Shown: positions 26,260-35,169 of the stretch, in pieces
How positions within the stretch are numbered: the first letter of the stretch is position 1
Layout of the letters: each line of letters begins with the position of its first letter
Source: Nannocystis pusilla
GTDB lineage: Bacteria; Myxococcota_A; Polyangia; Nannocystales; Nannocystaceae
DNA length: 64,000 nt
Assembly: GCF_020073745.1 (NCBI RefSeq)
Contig: NZ_JAIRAU010000043.1
Coordinates: 186,001 to 250,000, forward strand
Direction of reading: 5' to 3'
Made by a program: the position numbers and the translations under genes
Notes under the pieces: generated by a model
What the model saw: only the letters and a program-made list of their open reading frames with translations
The model's database searches: none
What the model was told of the DNA's origin: nothing

Positions 26260-27687
26260 ATGGCACGGAGAGCATCGATCGGAGCGCTGCTGGCGATGGC
26301 GGGCTGCGCGGGCGCGCCCGGAGCAGGCGAGGCGACGGCGGGCGAGACGGAGATGAACTGGGACCGACCGGTGACGCCGCCGGGCGACGCCGAGGCGAAG
26401 GCCAGCCGCGACCGCTGCGCCTACGAGGCGGGCGCGCTGCCGGCCGAGACGCAGGGCAACGCGTACCCGAGCGGCGAGCAGATCCCCATCGATCACATCG
26501 TCGTGCTCATGCAGGAGAACCGCTCGTTCGACCACTACTTCCAGATGCTGCCGCAGCGCGGGCAACCGGAGGCCGACGTGGCGCCGGCGGACTTCACCAA
26601 TCCGGGGCCCGAGGGCGCGCCGGTGGCGATCTACCACCAGACGCAGCCGTGCTTCGGCGGCACCGACCACTCGTGGGACGCGACGCACGAGCAGATCGGC
26701 GGCGGCGAGATGGACGGGTTCGTCACCAGCAACGAGGGCAAGGGCGACGACGTGATCGACGAGACGCTCCGGGGCGAGCGGGCGCTCGGCTACTACGACG
26801 ACACCGACCTGCCGTTCTACTACTGGCTGGCCAACGAGTTCGCGCTGGCCGACCGCTACTTCTCCTCGGTGCCGGGGCCGACGTGGCCGAACCGGATGTA
26901 CCTGTACGCCGGCTCGTCGTACGGGCGCACCGTCAACGTCAACTTCAAGCCGGAGGCGACGATCTTCGACCACCTGGTGACGCGCGGGGTCACCTTCAAG
27001 GTGTACTTCAGCGACACCGGCGGGCTGGGCGACTTCTTGACCGGGCTCTTGCCCGACCCGGAGACGCAGCGGCGGCCGATCGCGCAGTACTTCGCCGACG
27101 CGAAGGCCGGGCAGCTGCCGGCGGTGGCGTTCGTCAACGCGACGTTCGACGCGCCGGAGGCGATGGCGACGTGGGAGCACCCGCCGTCGGTGCCCCAGCT
27201 GGGTCAGCGGTTCGTCGCCGAGGTGGTCTCGGCGCTGATGACGAGCCCGAACTGGTCGAGCTCGGCGCTGTTCTTCGCCTACGACGAGCACGGCGGGCTG
27301 TTCGACCACGTGGCCCCGCCGCGCGCCTGCCCGCCCGACGCGCACGCGCCCGAGCTGCAGCCGCACGACCGGCCGGGCAAGTTCGACCAGCTCGGGGTGC
27401 GGGTGCCGATGATGGTGATCTCGCCGTTCGCCAGGAAGCATTACGTGAGCCACGAGGTCTACGACCACACGTCGATCCTGCGCTTCATCGAGGCGCGCTT
27501 CGTGCTGCCGGCGCTGACGGCCCGCGACGCCAACGCGCTGGCTCCGTGGGACATGTTCGACTTCTCGTCGCCGTCGTTCGCGACGCCGCCGCAGATCTCG
27601 CTACCGGAGGTCGACCCCGGCGCGATCGCCCGCTGCGCCCAGCTCTACCCCGAGAAGCCCGGGGTCCGCCATGAACCGGCTCAGTAG
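26260..27687 (+). CDS. Phospholipase C / acid phosphatase-type lipoprotein
   Basis: 475 residues from ATG 26260; signal MARRASIGALLAMAGC with lipobox Cys. Phosphoesterase family (PF04185): HIVVLMQENRSFDHYF, FFAYDEHGGLFDHV, VRVPMMVISPFARK, and the YDHTSILRFIEARF end. It should cleave a phosphoester (phospholipid or phosphosugar) outside the cell. Upstream is the 14-bp array. Confidence 0.9.
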   Translation: MARRASIGALLAMAGCAGAPGAGEATAGETEMNWDRPVTPPGDAEAKASRDRCAYEAGALPAETQGNAYPSGEQIPIDHIVVLMQENRSFDHYFQMLPQRGQPEADVAPADFTNPGPEGAPVAIYHQTQPCFGGTDHSWDATHEQIGGGEMDGFVTSNEGKGDDVIDETLRGERALGYYDDTDLPFYYWLANEFALADRYFSSVPGPTWPNRMYLYAGSSYGRTVNVNFKPEATIFDHLVTRGVTFKVYFSDTGGLGDFLTGLLPDPETQRRPIAQYFADAKAGQLPAVAFVNATFDAPEAMATWEHPPSVPQLGQRFVAEVVSALMTSPNWSSSALFFAYDEHGGLFDHVAPPRACPPDAHAPELQPHDRPGKFDQLGVRVPMMVISPFARKHYVSHEVYDHTSILRFIEARFVLPALTARDANALAPWDMFDFSSPSFATPPQISLPEVDPGAIARCAQLYPEKPGVRHEPAQ

Positions 27688-27713
27688 CCGGCCTGGAAGC
27701 GAACGACCGACGC

Positions 27714-27734
27714 GCCGCGCCTCGGCGGCGCGGC
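27714..27734. terminator. Hairpin between convergent genes
   Basis: GCCGCGCC and GGCGCGGC around a TCGGC loop. It lies 27 bp after the phosphoesterase stop and 18 bp before the FG-GAP stop. No T-tract. Confidence 0.55.
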
Positions 27735-27751
27735 CTCACGCGCGGCGGTGC

Positions 27752-30235
27752 TCAGCCGACCGGGCTGCAGTCCTTGATCTGGATGGCGTCGCTGTTGTTG
27801 TTCTCGAAGCACTCGAGCGCGAACTCGCCGCCCTGCCCGTCGTCGTCGACGACGACGGTGACGGTGCCGTTGACCGTGTCGTCGATGGTGCACGAGACCT
27901 CGCGGCACTCCTCGACCGGGACCGGCTCGGCGGTGTAGGCGACGCACAGGACGACGCCGTCGGCCGGGTCGCCGAGGTAGAAGGTCGCGGGCAGGTTGGC
28001 GCCGACGGCCTTCTTGCCGCGGTTGCAGACGGTGCTGGTCAGGACGACCTCGCCGCCCTTGCCCATGCAGGTCTGGTCGCCGAGCTTGCCGGTGATGTCC
28101 GGCAGCGCGGCCGGCGGCGTGTCGCCCTGGCGGTTCTGGCGGTAGTTGTTGAGGTCGGGCTGGGTGAAGTTCGGCTGCCACTGCGAGGTCTGCGGGACGC
28201 CGCCGTCGTCGTCGATGTTGGTGACCGAGTAGGCGTGCTGGTTCCACAGCGGGCGCGAGGAGGCCCAGCGGTCGAGCCTGTCCCGAAGGACACGCAGACC
28301 GGTGAGGCCGACGCCCGGCGGGTGGAACGCCCGACACACGTTGCCCGCGCCCGGGGTGCCGGCCAGCGGCTCGGTGCAGACGTGGCCGGAGACGCACTGG
28401 GTGTTGTCGCTGCAGCGGCAGAAGCCGGCGTCGCAGATGAACGGCTCGCCGCACTCCTCGCCGGTCTCGCAGCGCAGGCCGCGGTGGATCGGGTCGACGT
28501 CGGGGCAGATCACCCCGCAGTTGTCGTTCGAGCCGACCAGGATCTCCGTGTTCTGGTCGTAGTCGGGGTCGCCGACCACGGGGTTCTCGTACCAGGTGCA
28601 CGAGGTGCGGAAGGTCGAGTAGAGCACCTCGCCGGTGGCGCCCTCGTAGACGCGGAGGAAGCACTCGTCGGCGTAGACGGCCTCGGCAGCGCCGTCGCCC
28701 TCGAAGTCGAAGATCGACGAGCCGGTGTTCTGCGACGAGGCGTCCTGCGACGGCTGCGACCAGCGGATCCACGGGGCGACGCAGCCGGGCGTCATCGCGT
28801 CCTTGCAGTCGAGGTCGTAGATGCTGAAGGCCTTGCCGCCGGCGCTGGCGATCTCGGGGAAGCCGTCGTTGTCGAAGTCGCCGATGGTCGGCGGGCCGCC
28901 GCTCCCGAGGTCGGTGGTGGCGGCGAAGATCAGCTGACCCTCGAGGGTGTAGAGCTCGACGAGGCCGCCGGTGACGCTGACGATCTCGGCGCGGCCGTCG
29001 AGCGCGGTGGCGTTGAAGCTGGCCGGGTCGGCGCCGGGGGTGCCGAAGTCGGCGAAGCCGTAGTGCGAGCCGCCGTCGGGGTCGCCGGGATAGGCCATCT
29101 CCCACACGTTGGTGCCGACGTTCCAGCGCCACACGCCGGCGCCGATCAGCTCGGCGGCGCCGTCCTGGTCGAGGTCGCCGATCACGGAGAAGCGGTTGGC
29201 GCCGGCGCCGGTGACGACCTGGCCGGGGTTGAGCCGCGTGCCGGTGGCGCCGTCGTAGACCTCGCTGCCGGTGATGACCTCGGCGACGCCGTCGTCGTCG
29301 AGGTCGTGCAGCGAGGGGCCGTCCCAGCGCGTGGTCATGCTGAAGTCGCTGCCGGCGGCGACCCACTTGGTGACGTACTTCTTGGTCGCGTCGTCCCAGG
29401 TGAACGCGATCGTGCCGGACACGGCGCGGTGGGTGACGATCTCGGCCTTGCCGTCGCCGTCGATGTCGCCGATCGCCGGCGGGCTGGCGGCGATGATGCG
29501 GTTGGCGGGATCGTCGATCGTCTCGATCAACTCGCAGGTGGTGCCGTCGAGGATCCGGATGACGCCGAAGTAGTTGGGGTCGGAGCCCCAGCCGGACGGC
29601 TCGCCGCCGTCGGTGTAGTTGTAGGTGACGATGACGATCTCGGCCTGCGGGAACTCGACGTTCTGACCGTGCGGGAGGTCGAAGATCAGCGGGGTGGTGA
29701 GCACCGACTTGTGGCCGGGGTAGGGATCGCCGGGCGGCGGCTCGGTCCACTCGCACTGCACGGCCGGCTCGAACAGGCCGATGGTGACGTCGCCGACGCA
29801 CTCGTCCTGACCCCAGGGGTAGGGATCGAAGCCGTACGGGATGCACACCGGCGGGCCCTCGCCGGGCGGGAGACAGCTGTCGGCGCAGCAGTAGGTGTCG
29901 CCGCTGCAGTCGTCGTCGGTCTGACACTCGCCGTCGGTCGGGGCACACTCGCCGCCGGCGCACACGAGGCCGGACGCGCACTCGCTGCTGATGCCGCACG
30001 GCTCGCCGGCCTGACCGGTGCCCTGGCCGCCCGTGGTGGTGCTGGTGGTCGGGGCGGTCGTGGTCGGGGCGGTCGTGCCGGTCGGCTCGCCGGTGGTGCC
30101 CGTGGGCTCGGTCAGGCCCGGCTGGGTCGAGGTCGGGAGCGTGGCGGTGCCGTCGTCGGCCGGACGTCCGTCGTCGCCACAACCGGCGAGCGCGAGGACG
30201 AGCGTGCAAGGCAAGGCGTAAACGCGAGTCATCAT
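27752..30235 (-). CDS. FG-GAP/VCBS-repeat lipoprotein
   Basis: 827 residues. Lipobox LVLALAGC, a Thr/Gly/Pro linker to ~75, a Cys-rich module (GISSECASGLVCAGGEC, CQTDDDCSGDTYCC), then calcium-type FG-GAP loops (AIGDIDGDGKAEIVT, VIGDLDQDGAAELIG, TIGDFDNDGFPEI, FEGDGAAEAVY). It resembles integrin-like surface propellers. A further Cys module (CRCSDNTQCVSGHVC) and a beta C-terminus follow. Long open frames on the other strand are shadows. Confidence 0.9.
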   Translation of the reverse strand: MMTRVYALPCTLVLALAGCGDDGRPADDGTATLPTSTQPGLTEPTGTTGEPTGTTAPTTTAPTTSTTTGGQGTGQAGEPCGISSECASGLVCAGGECAPTDGECQTDDDCSGDTYCCADSCLPPGEGPPVCIPYGFDPYPWGQDECVGDVTIGLFEPAVQCEWTEPPPGDPYPGHKSVLTTPLIFDLPHGQNVEFPQAEIVIVTYNYTDGGEPSGWGSDPNYFGVIRILDGTTCELIETIDDPANRIIAASPPAIGDIDGDGKAEIVTHRAVSGTIAFTWDDATKKYVTKWVAAGSDFSMTTRWDGPSLHDLDDDGVAEVITGSEVYDGATGTRLNPGQVVTGAGANRFSVIGDLDQDGAAELIGAGVWRWNVGTNVWEMAYPGDPDGGSHYGFADFGTPGADPASFNATALDGRAEIVSVTGGLVELYTLEGQLIFAATTDLGSGGPPTIGDFDNDGFPEIASAGGKAFSIYDLDCKDAMTPGCVAPWIRWSQPSQDASSQNTGSSIFDFEGDGAAEAVYADECFLRVYEGATGEVLYSTFRTSCTWYENPVVGDPDYDQNTEILVGSNDNCGVICPDVDPIHRGLRCETGEECGEPFICDAGFCRCSDNTQCVSGHVCTEPLAGTPGAGNVCRAFHPPGVGLTGLRVLRDRLDRWASSRPLWNQHAYSVTNIDDDGGVPQTSQWQPNFTQPDLNNYRQNRQGDTPPAALPDITGKLGDQTCMGKGGEVVLTSTVCNRGKKAVGANLPATFYLGDPADGVVLCVAYTAEPVPVEECREVSCTIDDTVNGTVTVVVDDDGQGGEFALECFENNNSDAIQIKDCSPVG

Positions 30236-30297
30236 CGAGGCACGCTACGCCGGGCCGCGCGCGAGCGTCAAGCGCGGGTCCACCGGGGCGGGCGCCT

Positions 30298-30330
30298 GTA
30301 TGACTCAAAGGACATGTGACTCGAGACACC
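30298..30330. repeat. Two phased 14-bp units upstream of the MFS gene
   Basis: GTATGACTCAAAGG then ACATGTGACTCGAG and ACACC. They lie in the divergent gap between the FG-GAP and MFS genes. Confidence 0.6.
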
Positions 30331-30423
30331 ACGACCGCGCCGCGAACACGCGGACGCACCGTGACGCGCGCGTCGCGAGCGCGGGTGCGGCGGCGGGCGC
30401 GGTGCGCTATCGTGCGCCGGTCG

Positions 30424-31635
30424 ATGACGCCCGCCGGCAAGCTCGCGCTGCTCGCCTCGCTCTACCTGGCGCAGGGCATGCCGTACGGGTTCTTCTCGCA
30501 GTTCCTGCCGGCGATGCTGCGCGAGCAGGGCGTGTCGCTCGAGGGCGTGGGGCTGGCGTCGCTGCTGGCGCTGCCGTGGGCGCTGAAGTTCGCGTGGGCG
30601 CCGCTGGTCGACCGCCACGGCTCGTCGCGCTTCGGCCACCGGCGCAGCTGGATCGTGCCGCTGCAGCTGCTGACGGTGGTCACGCTGCTGGCGCTGTCGC
30701 TGGTCGAGCCGAGCGTCGACCTGCAGGCGATGCTGCTCGGGGTGCTGGTGCTCAACTTCCTGGCGTCGACGCAGGACATCGCGACCGACGGGCTGGCGGT
30801 GACGATCCTGGCCCCGCAGGAGCGCGGGCTCGGCAACGGGGTGCAGGTCGCGGCCTACCGTTTGGGGATGATCCTGTGCGGGGGTGTGCTGCTGATCCTG
30901 TACCCGTGGCTCGGCTGGGCCCGGGTGTGCCAGTGCATGGCCGGGGCGATCGCGCTCACGACGCTGCCGATCGCGGGGTTCCGCGAGCCGCCGCCGGAGG
31001 TGCAGGAGCGGCCCGGGCTGGCGGTGTTCGCCGAGTTCTTCCGCCGCCCCGGGATGGGCTCGTGGCTGATCGCGATCGCGGCGTTCAAGCTCGGCGAGGC
31101 GTTCGGGGTCGGCATGCTGCGGCCGTTCTTCATCGACGTCGGCCTCGGCCTGGCCGACATCGGCTGGCTCACCGGCACCGCGGGGTTCATCGCCGGCCTG
31201 GTCGGGGCGATGGTCGGCGGGGCGTTCGTCACCAGCTTCGGCCGCTGGCGCTGCCTGTTCGTGTTCGCGGCGGTGCAGGCGCTGGCGGTCGCCTCGTACG
31301 CGATCGCGGCCGCGGGCTGGCGCGACGGCTGGGTGCTGTACGCGCTGTGCACCTTCGAACACTTCGCCAGCGGGATGGCGACGGCGGCGCTGTTCACGAT
31401 GATGATGGACGCCTCGCGCCCGCGCACCGCCGGGACCGACTACACGATCCAGGCCAGCGTGGTGGTGCTGGCCACCGGGGTCGGAGCGTCGCTGTCCGGC
31501 TTCTCCGCCGCCAATTTCGGCTACACCGACCACTTCCTGATCGCCGCCGGGATGTGCGTGCTCGGGACGTTGCCGGCGGTGCTGCACTGGCGCCGGGTCC
31601 GCCGCGGCGAGACCGAGCTGGCGAACGTGCCGTGA
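30424..31635 (+). CDS. AmpG-like MFS transporter
   Basis: 403 residues from ATG 30424; an in-frame extension upstream is Arg-rich and unlikely. About 12 membrane segments. SLYLAQGMPYGFFSQFLP and TQDIATDGLAVTIL are typical of the AmpG/muropeptide and acetyl-CoA transporter group. It may import cell-wall fragments for recycling. No beta-lactamase or ampD nearby, so the substrate is not fixed. Confidence 0.85.
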   Translation: MTPAGKLALLASLYLAQGMPYGFFSQFLPAMLREQGVSLEGVGLASLLALPWALKFAWAPLVDRHGSSRFGHRRSWIVPLQLLTVVTLLALSLVEPSVDLQAMLLGVLVLNFLASTQDIATDGLAVTILAPQERGLGNGVQVAAYRLGMILCGGVLLILYPWLGWARVCQCMAGAIALTTLPIAGFREPPPEVQERPGLAVFAEFFRRPGMGSWLIAIAAFKLGEAFGVGMLRPFFIDVGLGLADIGWLTGTAGFIAGLVGAMVGGAFVTSFGRWRCLFVFAAVQALAVASYAIAAAGWRDGWVLYALCTFEHFASGMATAALFTMMMDASRPRTAGTDYTIQASVVVLATGVGASLSGFSAANFGYTDHFLIAAGMCVLGTLPAVLHWRRVRRGETELANVP

Positions 31636-31640
31636 CGCGG

Positions 31641-31660
31641 ACCTGTCCCTGAGGGCAGGC
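31641..31660. repeat. 14-bp repeat unit after the MFS gene
   Basis: ACCTGTCCCTGAGG plus GCAGGC, 5 bp after the stop. RNA hairpin TGTCC-CTGA-GGGCA could act as a weak terminator. Confidence 0.5.
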
Positions 31661-31720
31661 GAGCCAGCCGTGCGCGAAAATAGTTGAGCCGTCCGAGGTC
31701 GCTCCCACGACCTCCTGCAT

Positions 31721-32674
31721 ATGCATCGCTCACCGCGACTACCACTCGCCCTCGCCCTCGCCCTCGCCCTCGCGGGTTGCGTGCCGGGGATCCTCGATCC
31801 GATCATCTCCGGCGGGATCTCCGGCGAAGCCTCGGAGTCGGGCCCGTCACCGGTGTCATCGACCGACAGCGACGGCTCGATCGGCGACCCGGGCGACACC
31901 TGCACGACCTGCGACAGCGCCACCGAGGCGGTCTTCGTCGTCCCGCCAGATCCGGACGACACTTGCACGACCTGCGACGGCGGCACCGAGGCGGTCTTCA
32001 TCGTCCCGCCGGGGCCGCCGCCCGCGTGCGACGTCTATGCGCAGGACTGCCCGAGCGGCTTCAAGTGCACGGCCGAGGGTCCGCCTCCCCTCGACAGCGA
32101 GAGCATCACCTGCTCGCCGATCGTCGCCGAGCCGGATCAGGCCGGCGAGCCGTGCCAGGTGCTCGTCGAGGGCCACTTCGGGCCCGACACCTGCGACATC
32201 GGCCTGTTCTGCGACGACGTCGATCCGCAGACCAGCACCGGCACCTGCGCCGTGATGTGCCAGGGCAGCGCCGGCGAGCCGCTCTGCGACGTCGGCTCGG
32301 TGTGCCTCGGCTACAGCGAGATCCCGCTGTGCATCCCGCGCTGCGATCCGCTGGTGCAGGACTGCCCCGCCGGGGACAGCTGCGTGTACGCCGGCGGGCC
32401 AGGCTTTGTCTGTCTGGAGATCCACGACCTGCCCGCCAATCAGCTCTTCGAGGGCTGCGGCGACCACTGGCAATGCGCGCCCGGCCTGAGCTGCGTCGCC
32501 GGTGAAGTGGCCGAGGAGTGCGTCATCGGCGTCGATGGTCCGGGATGCTGCTCGCCCTTTTGTGACCTGAGCAGCCCCAGCTGCCCCGGCCTCGGTCAGC
32601 AGTGCCGGGCCTTCTACGAACCCGGCGAGGCCCCGTCCGGGCTGGAGAACGTCGGGGTCTGCGCCTTGCCGTGA
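31721..32674 (+). CDS. Cys-rich lipoprotein, paralogue of the 6863 gene
   Basis: 317 residues; signal LALALALALAGC made by four tandem CCCTCG hexamers. A 20-residue segment is doubled (GDTCTTCDSATEAVFVVPP and DDTCTTCDGGTEAVFIVPP). Cys-rich repeats follow (CDVYAQDCPSGFKC, CDPLVQDCPAGDSC) and the end (CRAFYEPGEAPSGLENVGVC) matches its paralogue. Confidence 0.88.
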   Translation: MHRSPRLPLALALALALAGCVPGILDPIISGGISGEASESGPSPVSSTDSDGSIGDPGDTCTTCDSATEAVFVVPPDPDDTCTTCDGGTEAVFIVPPGPPPACDVYAQDCPSGFKCTAEGPPPLDSESITCSPIVAEPDQAGEPCQVLVEGHFGPDTCDIGLFCDDVDPQTSTGTCAVMCQGSAGEPLCDVGSVCLGYSEIPLCIPRCDPLVQDCPAGDSCVYAGGPGFVCLEIHDLPANQLFEGCGDHWQCAPGLSCVAGEVAEECVIGVDGPGCCSPFCDLSSPSCPGLGQQCRAFYEPGEAPSGLENVGVCALP

Positions 32675-32696
32675 GCGGGCGTCGCGCGTCCGTCTT

Positions 32697-32771
32697 TCAG
32701 GTGCTTTCGGGCATGCCCCTCGGAGCATGTCTGAAAGCACAGGGCGCCAGGACCATGCCCTGAAGGTCAGG
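32697..32771. repeat. Five phased 14-bp units at a convergent gene end
   Basis: After TCAGGTGCTTTCGG come GCATGCCCCTCGGA, GCATGTCTGAAAGC, ACAGGGCGCCAGGA, CCATGCCCTGAAGG and TCAGG, all in 14-bp phase. It fills most of the gap before the fasciclin stop. Confidence 0.75.
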
Positions 32772-32785
32772 CGGATCGGGCTCGG

Positions 32786-33427
32786 TCACGGGGCCGGCTT
32801 CTCCGCCGGCTTGGCGGCGGGCTTGGCCTTGCCGGGGGCGGGCAGGACGACGTCGATGATGTGGAGGACGCCGTTGGTGGTCTGGAGGTCGGCGCGGGCC
32901 AGCGGGGGCAGCGGGGGCAGCGGGGCGCCGGCCAGGGTGGTGACGGTCGGCGCCGGCGTCTCGGGTGCGGCCGGCTCGGAGGCGGCGGCCGAGGGGTAGG
33001 CCGACGCGGGCAGCGGCGGGCCGGCGACGACGTGGTGCTGCAGCAGGGCGGCGAGCTTCTTCTTGTTCTTGAGCAGGCGGTCGAGCTCGCCCTTGGGCAG
33101 GGCGGCGAAGGCCTCGTCGCTCGGGGCGAAGATCGTGAAGGGGCCGGGGCCCTGCAGGGTCTCGCGCAGGCCGGCGACGTCGACGGCCGAGAGGAAGGTG
33201 GTGAGGCCGCCGGCCTCGCTGGCGGTGGCCAGGAGGTCGAGGGTGGGCGCGGGCGGCGGCGGCGGCTCGGGTGGGGCCTCGGGCTCGGGTTCGGGGGCGA
33301 GCTCGGCGACCACCGGCGGCGGCTCGGGCGGCGGGACGTCGACCGGCGGCGGGGTGCTCTCGCCGGCGCGAGTGCAGGCCAGCGCGAGGGCGACGATCAG
33401 GGCGGGGGCGGTGCGGCGCGGCGACAT
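32786..33427 (-). CDS. Fasciclin-domain lipoprotein
   Basis: 213 residues from ATG 33427; lipobox ALALAC. Pro/Glu linker, then a FAS1 domain with motif H1 (FTIFAPSDEAFAALP), the LQHHVV segment and motif H2 (NGVLHIIDVVLP). The middle has an Ala/Pro insertion (SAAASEPAAPETPAP). C-terminus KPAAKPAEKPAP. FAS1 proteins mediate adhesion. Confidence 0.9.
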   Translation of the reverse strand: MSPRRTAPALIVALALACTRAGESTPPPVDVPPPEPPPVVAELAPEPEPEAPPEPPPPPAPTLDLLATASEAGGLTTFLSAVDVAGLRETLQGPGPFTIFAPSDEAFAALPKGELDRLLKNKKKLAALLQHHVVAGPPLPASAYPSAAASEPAAPETPAPTVTTLAGAPLPPLPPLARADLQTTNGVLHIIDVVLPAPGKAKPAAKPAEKPAP

Positions 33428-33571
33428 CGTCGAGCGGTTTTGACGCGCCACGCCGGCGTTGTCAAAGGGGAAGCACGGACGAGTGCGCGAGGTCGTCGGC
33501 GGAGACGAGGACGCGAGGCTGAGGTCGCGCGAGCGCGCGACGCATGCGACAGCGCGACGACGGCGATCGCG

Positions 33572-34489
33572 TCAGTCCGCGGCGCTCGAGTCGAGCGGGC
33601 AGAGGGTGTCGATGAGCTCGTGCAGGCGCTCCTTGGTGGTCGGCGCGACGTGGCCGCCGCGCGCGACGAGGGGCTCGCGCATCGACTCGGACGCGAGGCC
33701 GCCGACGATCCACGGGGTCGGGCCGCAGGCGTCGGCGTAGCCGTCGAGGAGGGCGAGCGCGCGCTCGTGGCTCGGCGTGACGGTGGCCGACAGGCCGACG
33801 AGGTCGGGGCGCAGCTCGTCGATCATGTGACGCACGGCGTCGGGGGGCGTGCGGGCGCCGAGGACGATCGACTTGATGCTCCACGTGGCGAGGCGCAGGC
33901 CGACGCCGTAGAGCGGGCCGGTGTGCTCCTCGTCGGCGAAGCAGGCGAGCACGACCTGCCGGCGCGCGCGCTCGGGCTGCACGAGGCGCAGCAGGAAGCG
34001 CATCGTGTTGCCGAGGATCTCGGCGGCCAGGTGCTCCTGCGCGACGCTGATCTGGCCGGCGGCCCAGCGCTCGCCGATCTGGATCAGCGCCGGCCGGAAC
34101 ACGCGCTCGAACAACGTGACGGCCGGGCCGAGGAACAGCGAGCTCTTGACGGCGGCCTCGATGCGGTCGGGGTCGAAGTGGTCGACGGCGTCGAGGATCC
34201 GCTGCACGGCGAGCTCGTCGTTGTCGGCCTCGACGCGGGCGGCCTCGGCGCTCTCCTCGTCGGTGGCGAGGACGCTGCGCGCGGCCTCCGACGGCGCCAT
34301 GCCCGCCTCGCACAACTCGCGCACGCGACGGATGCGCTCGACGTCGCGATCGCTGTAGAGCCGGTAGGCCGAAGACGAGCGGCGCGGCGCAGGCAGGCCG
34401 TAACGCCGCTCCCACGCGCGCAAGGTGGCCGCGGAGACGCCGGTCATCTCGGCCACCGACTGGATGCGGTATCGTCCGGTCGTACTCAC
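33572..34489 (-). CDS. CarH/LitR-like MerR regulator with B12-binding domain
   Basis: 305 residues from GTG 34489, because an extension to 34627 would overlap the divergent gene's start. MerR helix-turn-helix: IQSVAEMTGVSAATLRAWER with RLYSDRDVERI. The helix bundle has the W-x9-EH signature of adenosyl-B12 photoreceptors (Trp142, Glu152, His153). The B12 domain shows DEEHTG (His189), GLSATVT and VGGL. It likely represses in the dark and releases DNA in light. No carotenoid enzyme is adjacent. Confidence 0.85.
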   Translation of the reverse strand: MSTTGRYRIQSVAEMTGVSAATLRAWERRYGLPAPRRSSSAYRLYSDRDVERIRRVRELCEAGMAPSEAARSVLATDEESAEAARVEADNDELAVQRILDAVDHFDPDRIEAAVKSSLFLGPAVTLFERVFRPALIQIGERWAAGQISVAQEHLAAEILGNTMRFLLRLVQPERARRQVVLACFADEEHTGPLYGVGLRLATWSIKSIVLGARTPPDAVRHMIDELRPDLVGLSATVTPSHERALALLDGYADACGPTPWIVGGLASESMREPLVARGGHVAPTTKERLHELIDTLCPLDSSAAD

Positions 34490-34515
34490 AGAGCAGGCTG
34501 CAGGGTCGAGGCCTT

Positions 34516-34555
34516 GCGAAAGGTTGGCGGCAACTCTTCGCGAAGGTTGTATACT
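34516..34555. promoter_or_regulatory. Inverted repeat and promoter between the CarH-like and DUF2141 genes
   Basis: GCGAAAGGTTG and CAACTCTTCGC form a 9/11 inverted repeat with a GCGG centre (34516-34541). A third half-site GCGAAGGTTG follows at 34540-34549, running into TATACT at 34550, a good -10 for the rightward gene. This is a candidate operator for the regulator. No clear -35. Confidence 0.45.
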
Positions 34556-34617
34556 GCGAGCTGCGGCGCCCTGCAACCGCGTGGGGCGAGGCGGACTGCT
34601 CGCGAGCGAGGACGGCA

Positions 34618-35052
34618 ATGCTGACACAAACTCTGATCGCGCTCACCCTCGCGCTCGCTCCGGAGCCCGCTGCTCCGGCGCCGGCCGGCGTGCTGTCGAT
34701 CCGCATGCACGGGTTCCGCAACGCGGAGGGGCAGGTGCTGGTGGCGGTGTTTCGCGGGGCGGAGGGCTTCCCGGGCGACCCGAACAAGGCGTGGAAGACC
34801 GCGGTGGCGAAGGTGTCGAACGGCCGGGCGCGCGTCGACCTGGAGGTGCCGCCGGGCGAGTACGCGTTCGCGGTGGTGCACGACGAGAACGGCAACAACA
34901 AGATGGACACGACGTGGGTGGGGATCCCCAAGGAGGGCTACGGCACGTCGAACAACGCCAAGGGGCGGTTCGGGCCGCCGAAGTACCGCGACGCGAAGTT
35001 CAGCGTCGCCGAGGCCGGGGTGGTCCAGCAGATCGCGATCGTGTACTGGTGA
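34618..35052 (+). CDS. DUF2141 secreted protein
   Basis: 144 residues with signal peptide (MLTQTLIALTLALAPEPAAPAPA). GEYAFAVVHDENGNNKMDT then GIPKEGYGTSNNA and FGPPKY are the DUF2141 hallmarks. Function unknown; in other genomes, as I recall, such proteins sit near carotenoid genes. It is divergent from the CarH-like gene, which may control it by light. Confidence 0.88.
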   Translation: MLTQTLIALTLALAPEPAAPAPAGVLSIRMHGFRNAEGQVLVAVFRGAEGFPGDPNKAWKTAVAKVSNGRARVDLEVPPGEYAFAVVHDENGNNKMDTTWVGIPKEGYGTSNNAKGRFGPPKYRDAKFSVAEAGVVQQIAIVYW

Positions 35053-35067
35053 GGCGTGATTGCGTCG

Positions 35068-35163
35068 AGGTGTCCGGGGGGACATGTCCTTGAAGACCGG
35101 CGCGTGACCGGGGGCGAGACGAGGTGTCCTGGGGGACATGTCCTTTCGGGCTTGTGGCCCGGG
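35068..35163. repeat. Two 14-bp arrays after DUF2141
   Basis: AGGTGTCCGGGGGG with ACATGTCCTTGAAG (35068-35095), then AGGTGTCCTGGGGG, ACATGTCCTTTCGG and GCTTGTGGCCCGGG (35122-35163). They fill the gap between convergent genes. Confidence 0.7.
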
Positions 35164-35169
35164 CCGCGG

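Noticed and set aside
27671..30319. An 882-codon open frame antisense to the FG-GAP lipoprotein
   Set aside because: Shadow of the minus-strand gene; Val/Ala/Gly-rich with no domain.
34490..34627. Longer start for the CarH-like regulator
   Set aside because: It would cover the operator region and overlap the divergent gene; GTG 34489 is just before the MerR domain.
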